Assembly: GCA_049487715.1 (NCBI GenBank)
Contig: CP150575.1
Coordinates: forward strand, 310,001 to 374,000
Direction of reading: 5' to 3'
DNA: 64,000 nt
Origin: Pycnococcus provasolii
Taxonomy: Eukaryota; Chlorophyta; Pseudoscourfieldiophyceae; Pseudoscourfieldiales
In this document: positions 18,039 to 27,700 of the stretch, one piece after another
Layout: every line of letters begins with the position of its first letter
Position numbering within the stretch: the first letter of the stretch is position 1
Program-made: the position numbers and the translations under genes
The notes under the pieces: generated by a model
The model's database searches: none
What the model saw: only the letters and a program-made list of their open reading frames with translations
Told to the model about the DNA's origin: nothing

Positions 18039-18965
18039 ACAAGTTGCATTTTGCATTTTGCATTTGGCAAGTGGCAAAAACGAAAAGCAATAATAATGCA
18101 TGTGTGCCTGTTGTACGTTTTTTTCACTGATTTACATACCAGTTGCTCGCTGAACCGGCAGTAGATCAGAGTAGATCCCCAAAACTTTCCTGATGATTGG
18201 CTTCGGCTTCATCACTTGCATCACTTGCATCACATCACTTGCATCATGATTTCGACGATGGCTGATTTAGTGATTTCGTTTTCTGCCCCCAGGTGGAGAC
18301 GTGTTTGCGTGTTTTTATAAAAGGCGTTTTCCAAGGGTCCCGCCTTGGAAGGAAAAAACCGTTTCGCCACTTCATCATGACACATGACACATTTATGATT
18401 TCTTTCTTTGTGCTCGTTTATTGGTGCGCCATCACTTTACGTAAGCGTGTTCCTGTGCTTGTCAGGCTGTGCTGCAAGTTAAGAAGGTGTCTTAAGCTGC
18501 CTGTGCTTCTTCGCTTGAACACTTGGTTGGTGATACTGTACAGGTGTGGTTGGTTTGGGCAAGCAACAGGTATCGTTGCATTGAAGTATCCACTGGAGCA
18601 TAGAAAGAATACGGGACGACTCAGAGAGTGTGTTGTGTGTTTGAGAGAAACAAATATAAATAAATAAACATCACTTTCGCACTTCATTATCATCACTTTC
18701 GCTTGCACAAGCGAACTGGTTAATTGGTTAATAGCTCGCTCGCTCGCTTGCACAAGTTTGTTTCTACAGACGAAGTTTTTGTTCGTTGTTCCGACGCGCA
18801 TACTACCATAAGAATATTTAAGGAGCGCTGTGTGTGTGTGTGTTTGTGTGTTTTTCAAAAAAAGGGACGAATAACCAACCAACCTCTTAAAGCAGCAGCT
18901 CTTACGTACGGTACCTCGTATTTTCTTTCCACAGCAGGCAACGCAGCAACCAACAAAAACGAAAC

Positions 18966-21719
18966 ATGTCGTCGGAAGCGTCAGGGACAAGTGGCGTCAA
19001 CAGTCAACGCAACTCGGACGATGAACAATGTTTGGGACGACGGGGAAGACGCAGGTCCTCACTTGCACAACTCGCTGGAGCGTACTTCTCCGGAGCGGAC
19101 GTCTTTGCCAACCCAACGACGGCACCAAACAAACAGCTTGCGTACGCAGATAAAGCAAGGCAACGAAAAGCTTCGGTGGACACCATCAACAGCCTTCCTG
19201 AGTCGCAGATGTCGGGAATGTCTAGCAACGTGAGCGAACGCGATGCCAAGGTCGCCGCGACGCTCGTCTCCTCCTCGGCGGCGGCGGAAAACGCAGACGA
19301 AAACGCTTACTGGTTCGTCATACACCCCATAAAGAGCAAATTTCGAAGAGACTGGGACCTTCTCCTGTGCGTACTCATCATCTACAACGCGCTCGCCGTT
19401 CCGTACCGCATCTCCTTCTCCACCGAGCAGCCCAACTGGGTGCAGGTGCTCGACTACCTCGTCGACAGCCTTTTCATGATCGACATACCGCTGAACTTCA
19501 TCACAGGGTTTGTTTACAAAGGCGAGACGATTCTGTCGCCGTCGCGCATCGCGCGCAACTATGCAACCACGTTTCTCGTGCCCGACTGCCTGTCCATCAT
19601 ACCGTTCGAGCTCATACAGAGCCAGCAGTGCGCACAATCCACCGTGGAAACAACAGGTGCTTCTCTCTCGGAGTGCTCCCTCGGCGACATGAACGGCTTG
19701 TTCAAGGCGATCAAGCTTTTCCGCCTCGCACGCATCCTTCGCGTCCTGCGCCTCGCGCGCATCGTCAAGCGATTCGTGCGAACGCTGCAAATTAAGCACA
19801 GCGTGCTGTCCATCGTGCGGTTCATTCTCATTATCATCGTGGCTGCTCACTGGATCACGTGCGCTTGGGTTCTCACCGCGCAGTTCAACGACTACGGCGA
19901 CAGGAGCTGGATGAGGCAGGTGGGCGAGTGGGAAAGTCGAAGCCGCAGCTCGTGGTATCTCGTTTCGCTGTACAGCACGGTGATGATCATGGCCACCATA
20001 GGGTCAAACATCCAGCCGGTGAATGACGAGGAGCGTGCCGTGTACATGGTCAGCATGCTCATCGGAGCGAGCTGCTTCGCGTACGGCATCACCAACATGT
20101 GCAGCCTGCTGTACAACCTGAACCACCGGGAGGTGGCATACCGCGACGAGGTGGACGAGCTTAACGAGTTCCTGATGTACCGGAACCTGCCGAAGCACGT
20201 ATCTTACCGCTGCCGCGAATACTTCGAGTACCTGCACTCTCGCAACCGGTTCTTCGACGAGGGTAAGATCCTCGACAAGCTGTCCCCAACGCTTCGCCAG
20301 GACTGCGTGCTTTACATCAACGAAACCATCATCAGGTCAAACGCATTCTTCTCGACGCTCGACGACGCGTTCATCTCCACGATCATCATGAATTTGAGGA
20401 AGTTTGCCTTCATACCCGACGAGGTGATTGTGCAGCAGGGCGAGGTGGGAAATGAGATGTTCTTTGTCAGCGAGGGTATCGTTGAGATCTTCGTCGATGG
20501 CGTGCCCCATGCCGTTGGCCGACTCGGGCCGGGAGATTACTTTGGCGAGATTGCGCTCTTTCGTGCCGACTCCGTTCGCACGGCAAGCATTAAGGCTGTG
20601 AGTTTCTGCGACATCTTTTCGCTCTCTCGCGATACCGTGGACGAGGTGCTGCGCCAGCACCCTTCGTCCAGAGCTCGCTGGTACGCCATCGCGGCGGAGC
20701 GCATGGATAGGCTCGAGGAAGCCATTAAGAATGTCGACGGAGGCGGTGATGTGCTGAGAGATGATGCCTCCGACAAGTCGTCAAGATCTGGCAGATCTGA
20801 GGCGCCTCCTCCGTCGAGCGTCTCCGGGTCTAGCGAATCTAGTCACGGCGCGTCGTTCGAGAAGCAACGCGCAAATCGCAGGAGCAGCCTGTTCGAAGGC
20901 GTGAAGAACATGGTGTCAAGCACATTTGCGAAGCCGAGGCATAGAACTTCGTCCGTGGTACCCGGCAATGTCACTGTGGATCAGACAGCCTTGCGCTTGG
21001 CGGAGGAGATGATCTCTGGGGCGGCTGACGACGACGACAACAGCAACTCGAGAGATGTTGAAAAGGCGCAGGTGGAGTTGCCCAATATAGCGTCAACCAG
21101 CTTGTTCACGAAGGAAGATAGCGCCTCTCATAGCTCGCACGATGTCGACGAATCGGCATCTTTGAAGGGCAAATCTGCGTTTGAGGATCGTAAGCGTCGC
21201 AATAGCCGTATTGAGAGCGACTTGTGCGCACGTTTGGGCCTGCCGCAACCCGCTTCTGCGAGTGCGAGTGCTGAAGATGCTTCGAAAAAGCGCATGTCGA
21301 TCGCATTGGGTCAGCCAAGCTCGTCGTTTCGTAGAAATCGCCGACGCTCTAGCCTGCTGCGTCAGAGCGTTACGAACAGGCTCGGCGGCGACGTGACAGG
21401 ACCAGACTACCAGACGATGGCGATGGCGCGCGCGGAGGAGTCGCTTCGGTGGGAGAAGTGGCTGCACGGCATACGTTCTTCGGAGCAGCCTCTCATCCAG
21501 GAGCTTCGAGACGAGGTGCACAGCCTACTGCTGCGTCTCGACGGCATCTTAAGCCGCACCGGCGCGACGTCTCCTCACTTGCCCTCCCCTCATCGCGGTG
21601 CGGGCGCTGTTATGGTGCACCCCGAGCTGGTGGTTGCCGCCGGCGTGGTGAGCGGCGACTACCCCTCGGTGGTGGATCCTACGACGACGACGACGACGAC
21701 GACGACGACAGCTTTATGA
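18966..21719 (+). CDS. Voltage-gated cation channel with cyclic-nucleotide-binding domain (EAG/CNG superfamily)
   Basis: The protein is 917 residues. A disordered N-terminus leads into S1 at WDLLLCVLIIYNALAV (residue about 135). S2-S3 include LDYLVDSLFMIDIPLNFITGF. S4 (about 245-275) carries regularly spaced Arg/Lys in KLFRLARILRVLRLARIVKRF. S5, a pore helix and S6 follow. The selectivity filter region (about 339-350) reads ATIGSNIQP and not the GYG/GFG of K+ channels, so K+ selectivity is doubtful. After a C-linker comes a complete CNBD (about 455-580: QQGEVGNEMFFVSEG, GDYFGEIAL). The last 300 residues are Ser/Arg-rich and disordered with a short coiled end. The start codon is the first in-frame ATG. 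Ligand and voltage gating are inferred from family. Confidence 0.9.
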   Translation: MSSEASGTSGVNSQRNSDDEQCLGRRGRRRSSLAQLAGAYFSGADVFANPTTAPNKQLAYADKARQRKASVDTINSLPESQMSGMSSNVSERDAKVAATLVSSSAAAENADENAYWFVIHPIKSKFRRDWDLLLCVLIIYNALAVPYRISFSTEQPNWVQVLDYLVDSLFMIDIPLNFITGFVYKGETILSPSRIARNYATTFLVPDCLSIIPFELIQSQQCAQSTVETTGASLSECSLGDMNGLFKAIKLFRLARILRVLRLARIVKRFVRTLQIKHSVLSIVRFILIIIVAAHWITCAWVLTAQFNDYGDRSWMRQVGEWESRSRSSWYLVSLYSTVMIMATIGSNIQPVNDEERAVYMVSMLIGASCFAYGITNMCSLLYNLNHREVAYRDEVDELNEFLMYRNLPKHVSYRCREYFEYLHSRNRFFDEGKILDKLSPTLRQDCVLYINETIIRSNAFFSTLDDAFISTIIMNLRKFAFIPDEVIVQQGEVGNEMFFVSEGIVEIFVDGVPHAVGRLGPGDYFGEIALFRADSVRTASIKAVSFCDIFSLSRDTVDEVLRQHPSSRARWYAIAAERMDRLEEAIKNVDGGGDVLRDDASDKSSRSGRSEAPPPSSVSGSSESSHGASFEKQRANRRSSLFEGVKNMVSSTFAKPRHRTSSVVPGNVTVDQTALRLAEEMISGAADDDDNSNSRDVEKAQVELPNIASTSLFTKEDSASHSSHDVDESASLKGKSAFEDRKRRNSRIESDLCARLGLPQPASASASAEDASKKRMSIALGQPSSSFRRNRRRSSLLRQSVTNRLGGDVTGPDYQTMAMARAEESLRWEKWLHGIRSSEQPLIQELRDEVHSLLLRLDGILSRTGATSPHLPSPHRGAGAVMVHPELVVAAGVVSGDYPSVVDPTTTTTTTTTTAL

Positions 21720-21762
21720 TCCAACTTGAAAAGTAAACATAATATCCGTGTTTAATCTGGTG

Positions 21763-21767
21763 TTACA
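21763..21767 (-). terminator. TGTAA poly(A) signal of ARL1
   Basis: Minus-strand TGTAA about 90 bases beyond the ARL1 stop. Confidence 0.45.
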
Positions 21768-21854
21768 GAAGAGTTCAAGACGTCGTGCTTGCTTTGTTTC
21801 GTGTGTTGTGGTTTTGTTTGTCTTGGTACAGTAACCACCCACTTGACAAAGTTT

Positions 21855-22400
21855 TTACCACGTTTTTGTCTTGAGAACGCCCGAGAGCCACTCCAGCCCT
21901 TCGAACAGCCCCTCTCCTTTGATGGCAGACGTCTTAAATATGGCGTACTGTCGTGTTTTGATGGTGTGCAGTCCCAGTCCTTCCGCGACTTCTGTTTCAC
22001 TGAGTGCGCCAGGCAGGTCTTGTTTGTTTGCGTAGACGAGTAGGACGGCATCCTTGAGTTCATCCTCTTCTAGGATACTGTGAAACTCCTGCTTCGTCGT
22101 CGCGAGTCGTTCGTGGTCTGTCGAGTCGACGACGTAGATGACAGCTTGCGTGTTGGGGAAGTAGCACCGCCAGTACGGCCTTATGGATGTTTGTCCGCCA
22201 AGATCCCAGACTTGGAACTTGATATTTTTGTAGGTGACTGTTTCGACGTTGAATCCGATGGTGGGTATGGTTGAGACGACTTCGCCGACTTGGAGTCGGT
22301 ACAGTATGGTAGTTTTCCCCGCGTTGTCGAGACCAAGCACTAATATACGCGCCTCACGCTCGCCGAACAAACTCAGAAGCTTGGACAATACGAATCCCAT
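21855..22400 (-). CDS. ARL1: ARL1, Arf-like small GTPase
   Basis: A Golgi small GTPase which, in other eukaryotes, recruits GRIP-domain tethers and effectors to the trans-Golgi. The protein is 181 residues, normal for the family. All motifs are intact: Gly2 for N-myristoylation, P-loop GLDNAGKTT, switch [13 protein letters not shown], switch [23 protein letters not shown] and TSAIKG. The long run from LQVGEVV to the switch II region is nearly identical to animal and plant ARL1, separating it from ARF1 and other ARLs. The start is the only Met giving the myristoylation signal. It converges with the channel gene, whose stop is about 135 bases away. Confidence 0.95.
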   Translation of the reverse strand: MGFVLSKLLSLFGEREARILVLGLDNAGKTTILYRLQVGEVVSTIPTIGFNVETVTYKNIKFQVWDLGGQTSIRPYWRCYFPNTQAVIYVVDSTDHERLATTKQEFHSILEEDELKDAVLLVYANKQDLPGALSETEVAEGLGLHTIKTRQYAIFKTSAIKGEGLFEGLEWLSGVLKTKTW

Positions 22401-23226
22401 GATGAGGACGAGCGAGGAGGAGAAAAAGTCAGGTATGGCGCCGCGCCGGTTTGGTTAGACCCTGTGTGGGAGGGTTCGACGACTCCCACCTCCCTCCTTC
22501 TATAAATGGAAATGGACTAGGGTTTGGGGATCCGTTCCTTCAACCCTAACTTAGAGCAAAGGGATTGGGGGGGAGAATAGGGGGAGAATCCCAAAACCGA
22601 AAAAGAAAGAACGCAGATGCCGGCAAGAAAGAGCGTAGGGTAGAGAAAAAGGTAGTGGTAGGGGAACTTCGTAGGGTCCCAAAACCCTTTCCGATTCGGG
22701 TTTCCTTGAGGGGAGGCGAGCTGTACGATATCCCCTCTAGCTAACCTAAGGCTTAACGAAGTTGCTACGATAAAGTAGGGTTAGGGTTAGGGTTTTACGT
22801 GCTAGGGTTTTGCCCTTTTTAAGGTTAACCTTAGGTGCTAGGCCCTCGAGGTTTTGTCATGGACACCGAGAGAGAGAGGGAAGGGAGCTCTGGGAAGGGG
22901 GATCGAGACACCTCCAGGTGGTCGAGACTCGAGACAATTGAGTGGGTGGAGAAAAAGAGAGGGACACTTTTCCAGTTTTCCTTTTCGCGATTAATCGCCT
23001 CTTTCCTTCGAAGCTCTCCCGTGGCGTTTTCTTTTTCCCGAAAAGCAACTTCGGGAAAATCAGATATTTCCAGTTTCGGATTTTCCCGTTTCCATTTTTC
23101 CCTTTCTCCGCTCCGTCTGTCCGTCAAAGAGAAACAGCGTGCGCACTGTTGCTCATTTTTAATAGAGCCTCATTGGGCGGCACTTTATTTGTCTCGTTGA
23201 AACTTCTTTACACAATATAATAAACC
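22401..23226. other. Divergent promoter region ARL1 / DSP phosphatase
   Basis: About 825 bases with several telobox-like motifs (22526, 22541, 22776) and purine-rich tracts. No supportable gene. Confidence 0.55.
22776..22795 (+). promoter_or_regulatory. TTAGGG array between ARL1 and the DSP phosphatase
   Basis: About three TTAGGG units followed by TTTTAC, in the divergent promoter region, about 430 bases before the phosphatase ATG. A further TAGGGTTT and an AACCCTAA lie near 22526 and 22541, closer to ARL1. Confidence 0.5.
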
Positions 23227-24489
23227 ATGCCGCACTTATCCTTAAGCATGCTTCCTTCCTCGGCGTCGGCGTCGTCGTTCAATAAAGTACGCGGTGCCCT
23301 TATCTCGCGCTCTCACGCACCCCGACACGTCTCTTCATCAACTCGTGCTCAGAAGATCTTTCTTTCAAGGAGCAAGAAGACGCCTCTCTTGCTGCGTGCG
23401 ACGACGAACGAAGTCAACGGCGAAAAGGCATCCTCAACCAAGGGGAAGGGATTTGGAACGACAAGCAACTCCGGTGGCGGCAGCAGCAGCAGCAGCGACA
23501 AAAGTGAAGAAAAGACTGACGTTGACGCCGCCATGTCGTCGGAGAAGTCGGGATGGGAAACGCGTAAAAAGGAAAGTGAAGCGGCGGGAATCAAGAGCTC
23601 GCAGAGACCGCCTAAGGGGGGAGATCCGCCGCCCAACACGCTACGTGACGGAGCGGACTGGGGATGGACGCTCAACTGGGACTACGTCGACGACGGTGAG
23701 CAAGAGGGCGCTATCATCGTCGGGTCGTGCCCGCGCAACGCTGAGGATGTCGACCGACTCGTCAAGGAGGCGAAAATTGAAGCCATCCTGTGCCTGCAAA
23801 GCGACGTCTGCTTCGACGCCATGGACATAGACGCCGCGGGCGTGCGCGTGCGAGCGGCGCAGAACGGCGTCTTCTGGACGCGCGTCGCATGCCGCGACTT
23901 TGACAAGAACGACCAGGCGGCGATGCTGCCGGAAATGGTGCGCATGCTCGGCGCGTTGAGGCGCGCGGGAAGGCGAACGTACGTGCACTGCACGGCGGGA
24001 ATCAACCGAGCGAGCCTGACGGCGGTGGGATACCTCACGTGGGTGAAGGGCGTTTCGTTCGAGGATGCGTTGCGCCAGGTGCGAGAAAGTCGGCCGCAGG
24101 CACACCCGTACGAGGAGTGCTGGCGTCTGTGCCGCCGACGTATGCTCCTGGGCGTTGGCGACGACGTGTTTTACCGCGCGAAGATGGCCGCCCAGGATTA
24201 CCGGGCGTCTAACGACGGGAACGGGGTGTCCGGCAACGGGTCGAACGGCGACGGCCACGAGTCGGAGTATGGCAAGCGCTGGGACCTCGAGTATGCCGCT
24301 GCGGAGGACAGGCTGATTCGCGAGCTCTTTTCGCGTCGCATCGAGGCGGATGTGGCTGCTTGGGAATCTATCGGCGCGACGCAGCTCTGTGCCGCTGGTC
24401 TTGGTGCGGAGACGTGTGCCGTTCACCCGGACCACCTTCCATTCACGACGAAGCTGCGCAGCAAGAGCGACAAATCCAAGAAGGAGTAA
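23227..24489 (+). CDS. Plastid-targeted dual-specificity phosphatase, SEX4/LSF-like candidate
   Basis: The protein is 420 residues. The first 60 or so are Ser/Arg-rich without acids, like a transit peptide, followed by a Ser/Gly/Lys linker. The DSP domain spans about 140-310: it starts WTLNWDYVDD, continues IIVGSCPRNAEDVDRLV and FDKNDQ (the general-acid Asp region), and has the CX5R loop in HCTAGINRAS at about residue 252. The opening VGSCP segment followed by an ILCLQSD-like strand is typical of the plant glucan phosphatases SEX4, LSF1 and LSF2, which remove phosphate from starch. No carbohydrate-binding module is seen, as in LSF2. The C-terminal extension (about 330-420) is unfamiliar. Function as a starch phosphatase is inference; other atypical DSPs are possible. 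Confidence 0.75.
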   Translation: MPHLSLSMLPSSASASSFNKVRGALISRSHAPRHVSSSTRAQKIFLSRSKKTPLLLRATTNEVNGEKASSTKGKGFGTTSNSGGGSSSSSDKSEEKTDVDAAMSSEKSGWETRKKESEAAGIKSSQRPPKGGDPPPNTLRDGADWGWTLNWDYVDDGEQEGAIIVGSCPRNAEDVDRLVKEAKIEAILCLQSDVCFDAMDIDAAGVRVRAAQNGVFWTRVACRDFDKNDQAAMLPEMVRMLGALRRAGRRTYVHCTAGINRASLTAVGYLTWVKGVSFEDALRQVRESRPQAHPYEECWRLCRRRMLLGVGDDVFYRAKMAAQDYRASNDGNGVSGNGSNGDGHESEYGKRWDLEYAAAEDRLIRELFSRRIEADVAAWESIGATQLCAAGLGAETCAVHPDHLPFTTKLRSKSDKSKKE

Positions 24490-24501
24490 AGTTCTCGTGT
24501 G

Positions 24502-24506
24502 TGTAA
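24502..24506 (+). terminator. TGTAA poly(A) signal of the DSP phosphatase gene
   Basis: TGTAA 13 bases after the stop codon. Confidence 0.5.
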
Positions 24507-24778
24507 TGAGCTCTACCCGTGAGAATCGTTGAGTGATAGAAGCGCCCTAAGTTTACGTCCCATATGGATATTATCCACAGACTAGGGTGGTGGTTGGTAC
24601 CGTACATGTAAGTACGGATGAATGGCAACCATCCATCCATACGTTAACTTTAATTCTGTGGTAATCGGGTGGTCAATTCGCCCATCCTATCAATGGCGTG
24701 CGACGACGGGATGGGTCATGAGTGGGCGATTTTGATTCATTGATTCATCATTTCATATTCCTAATAATCCCAATTGCT

Positions 24779-27700
24779 TCAGTCGTTGTCAACTCGATCA
24801 AACATCTCCTCGAGCTCCTCGAGAGCCTTCGCCGCGCTCATACGCGATTCCGGCGCTTGTGCCCAACACGCATCAACCACCTTGCCATAATTTGTCGGGC
24901 ATCCAGTCTCCTCGCGCGTAGGAAGTGGTGGACGTTCGCCGCCTCTGACAAAGTTCACGTAAGCTGGGTCAGGCATATCGGGAAGCGGGAGATCTCGGCA
25001 TGCAATTTCCCACAACGTCACTGCCACCGAGTACATATCGGACGTCTTGGACTTCTTCACCCCACCAAAGATCTCAGGTGGCGTCCACTTCACAGTAATA
25101 CCTTTACCGCCACCAGTTGTTGTGGATGCCGAAGATGTCGTTTTGATTTTCGCCATGCCAAAGTCACACAGCACGGGATTTTTATTGGTATCAAGCAAAA
25201 GGTTCATGCTCTTGATATCTCCGTGAATAACCACAGGATCGCAATTGTGTAGGTAGTTCACACCCGCGACGAGACCAAGTGCCCAGCGCATACGCAAACT
25301 CCACGCAAGCTCTTGATCCTCGTCGACGAGCGAATCGTGCACGCAACCATTGCCTAGGTACTGAATTACCATCGCATACATAGGAGGCTCGAGAATCACG
25401 CCGTAGAACGCCATGACATTCGGGTGCTTGAGCTGTGAAAGAATATTTGCCTCCCTGATGAAATCTTTGATGGACGGCCGATTCAGGCGGTGAGCATGCA
25501 ACTCCTTCACTGCGACTTGTGTGCCCTTCATCATGGCCTCGTGAACGACGCCAAAGCCTCCCTCTCCGACGATCGCCTTCTTCTTCACATCGTTCGAGCG
25601 AATGACAAACGCTGGAAGAGCTTCCTTCATTGCTTCAAGCGACGACGATCCTTTTTTATCAGCAGACGATGCGCGCTTATTCCCTTGCTGAGCCTGAGCT
25701 TTGAATAATGCATCCACCATCTCTTCCATCTTGGAATCAAACTTGGCGTCGAGCTGATTCAGCTTGTCAGAGATGCGCCGGGTACCAGATTGCACGAGCT
25801 CAGCAAGTTCCGCGATTTCTGCACTCAGCACCTGCGACTCGACGCCAAGCATTCTCGTAATCTCAACTCGGCACGTTTCGTTTGCGAGTGCGCTATTCGC
25901 ACCGCCGTTCTGCTCAATATATGTACGCAAAGCCGCCGTCTCATCGGTGTACTTATGCGCCGTGGGCGCGAGATGAATGGCAAGTCCCACCGCGCTGATG
26001 TGATTACGCAGCTCGCTATCATGAAGTTTGAAATCGCTCGTATACGCAATCGCACTCACGAACTTCATGAACCATCCCTTCTTGTTAAAAGATTCGAGAT
26101 ACTCTAGTACACGCGTCAAGACGCCACAGAGGTCGTTGATGCGCCCTTCGTGCCGCCTGATGACTTCAGGATTTGTGACCGCTGCGTCTCGGATTGCCGA
26201 ATCAATTGCACGAACGAGGTCAGAAAGAATGCGGCAGTTCTCCTTGCAGATACGTGCATGCTCCGCTTGCGTATAGATTGCACTGGCAAGCTGAAACAGA
26301 GGTCCCAAGAACGGAATCGATCGGCCTGCTTCGGCGACCATTCTGCCAGCCTCAGCCGCCAGGGAGGGATCGTCGCCACCACCACCACCACCACCACCAC
26401 CAGTTTCTCCTCCACCTCCTCCTCCTCCCCCTCCCTCGCCGGCTGTGCCGATAGCACTGGTGACGCCTGTACCGAAGCTCGTGACATCGCCGATCTTTCC
26501 AAAGTTGTCGTACTGCTTCTGGAATTGCGACTTTGCTTTGTTGAACTGTTCCACGGGATTTTCTGGCTCCTTGCCACCACTCTCCACATCAATAGCGGTA
26601 CTCACATTTGTCAAACCACCATGGGCACGGCAGCGCCGCATGATTAAGTACCCTGCACCAATCGCTGCGAGAACGCCAACCACGGCACCACCGATGGCCG
26701 CCGCCGGATCTGTGCCGCCGGATGATGCTGACGATGGTGATGGTGGAGAAGGAGGGGGAGTGAGAGAGCAACTCTCCGTATTGCACGCCTGTGATGTCGA
26801 CGGCTTCGAGCCCGAGCAGAATGAGTCCGACACAACCTGGCTGTCTGATCGTTGGCACGTGACTGATCGCGTCTGCGTGCCTCCTCCGCACGACGCCGAA
26901 CACGACGACCACGAGCCCGTGCTGTACGAGTACGTCAGCGGTGGTGGTGGAGGAGGAGCTGCGCACTCGCATGTACTCGACGACGACGTGCCGCCAGCGT
27001 ACGGCACATTCGCGCCGAAGTCCTTATTGCACGTGTCAATGATCGCACCGAGATCCGCGGCGGGATTGTATACGGCAATAGTCGCCTTCGCGCCCTCCAC
27101 AACAGCGTCGTAGCAGAAGCATCGCGACGATGACTTGTCCGAGTCCGCGCCGATGTTGTCCTTCAGCGCGCCGCAGCAAGCCTCGTTCGCCACACCGGCG
27201 ATGCAGGCTACGAGCGGGGTCGTGAGCGCCTCTGCGCTGCACATCTCCGTAGGATTGGATGGCCAGCATGTAGGAGGAGGAAGTGCAGGAGGAGGAAGCG
27301 GCGGCGCGTTGTCGTAGAACGTGAAGAAGGAATCATCACCACTTTTCACCACACCATGATTGGAATCACTCAGTAAGTCGAGGAACGTGCAGGCGTAGAA
27401 GGAGGCGGAGGCGGATCCATAGGAGGGCCGGGAATCGCCAATGACCCTCACATTGTGCCCATAGGATTCCCCCTCCAATACCCGATTGCCCTGAAACGTG
27501 CACAACGTGAACGTCGACGAGGATCCATGGAACAAGGACACCGCGCCTCCATAATTCTGTGTAGTTTTACGGGTATCGGCCATTAGGCAGTTTGGTGTGT
27601 GTGGGAAGTGTGGGCGAGTCGTTTGTTAGTCTCGTTGTTGTTGTATGCGGTTGTTCCACCTCTCCATCCATCCGCATTGATGATACGCGTTCTGATATAA

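Larger units (their letters stand above)
17178..18965. other. Long intergenic region upstream of the channel gene
   Basis: About 1.8 kb without a supportable gene. It contains a GAAGGC hexamer repeat (about 17680-17708), a CA-rich microsatellite (about 17991-18038), short CATCACTTG direct repeats (about 18207-18243) and a TATAAAAG at about 18316. Short open frames here have no domain or composition support. Confidence 0.6.

Noticed and set aside
22465-22500. tRNA-like T-arm with GGTTCGA between self-complementary GTGGGA/TCCCAC
   Set aside because: The loop is far too long for a tRNA T-loop and no acceptor, D or anticodon arms can be drawn.
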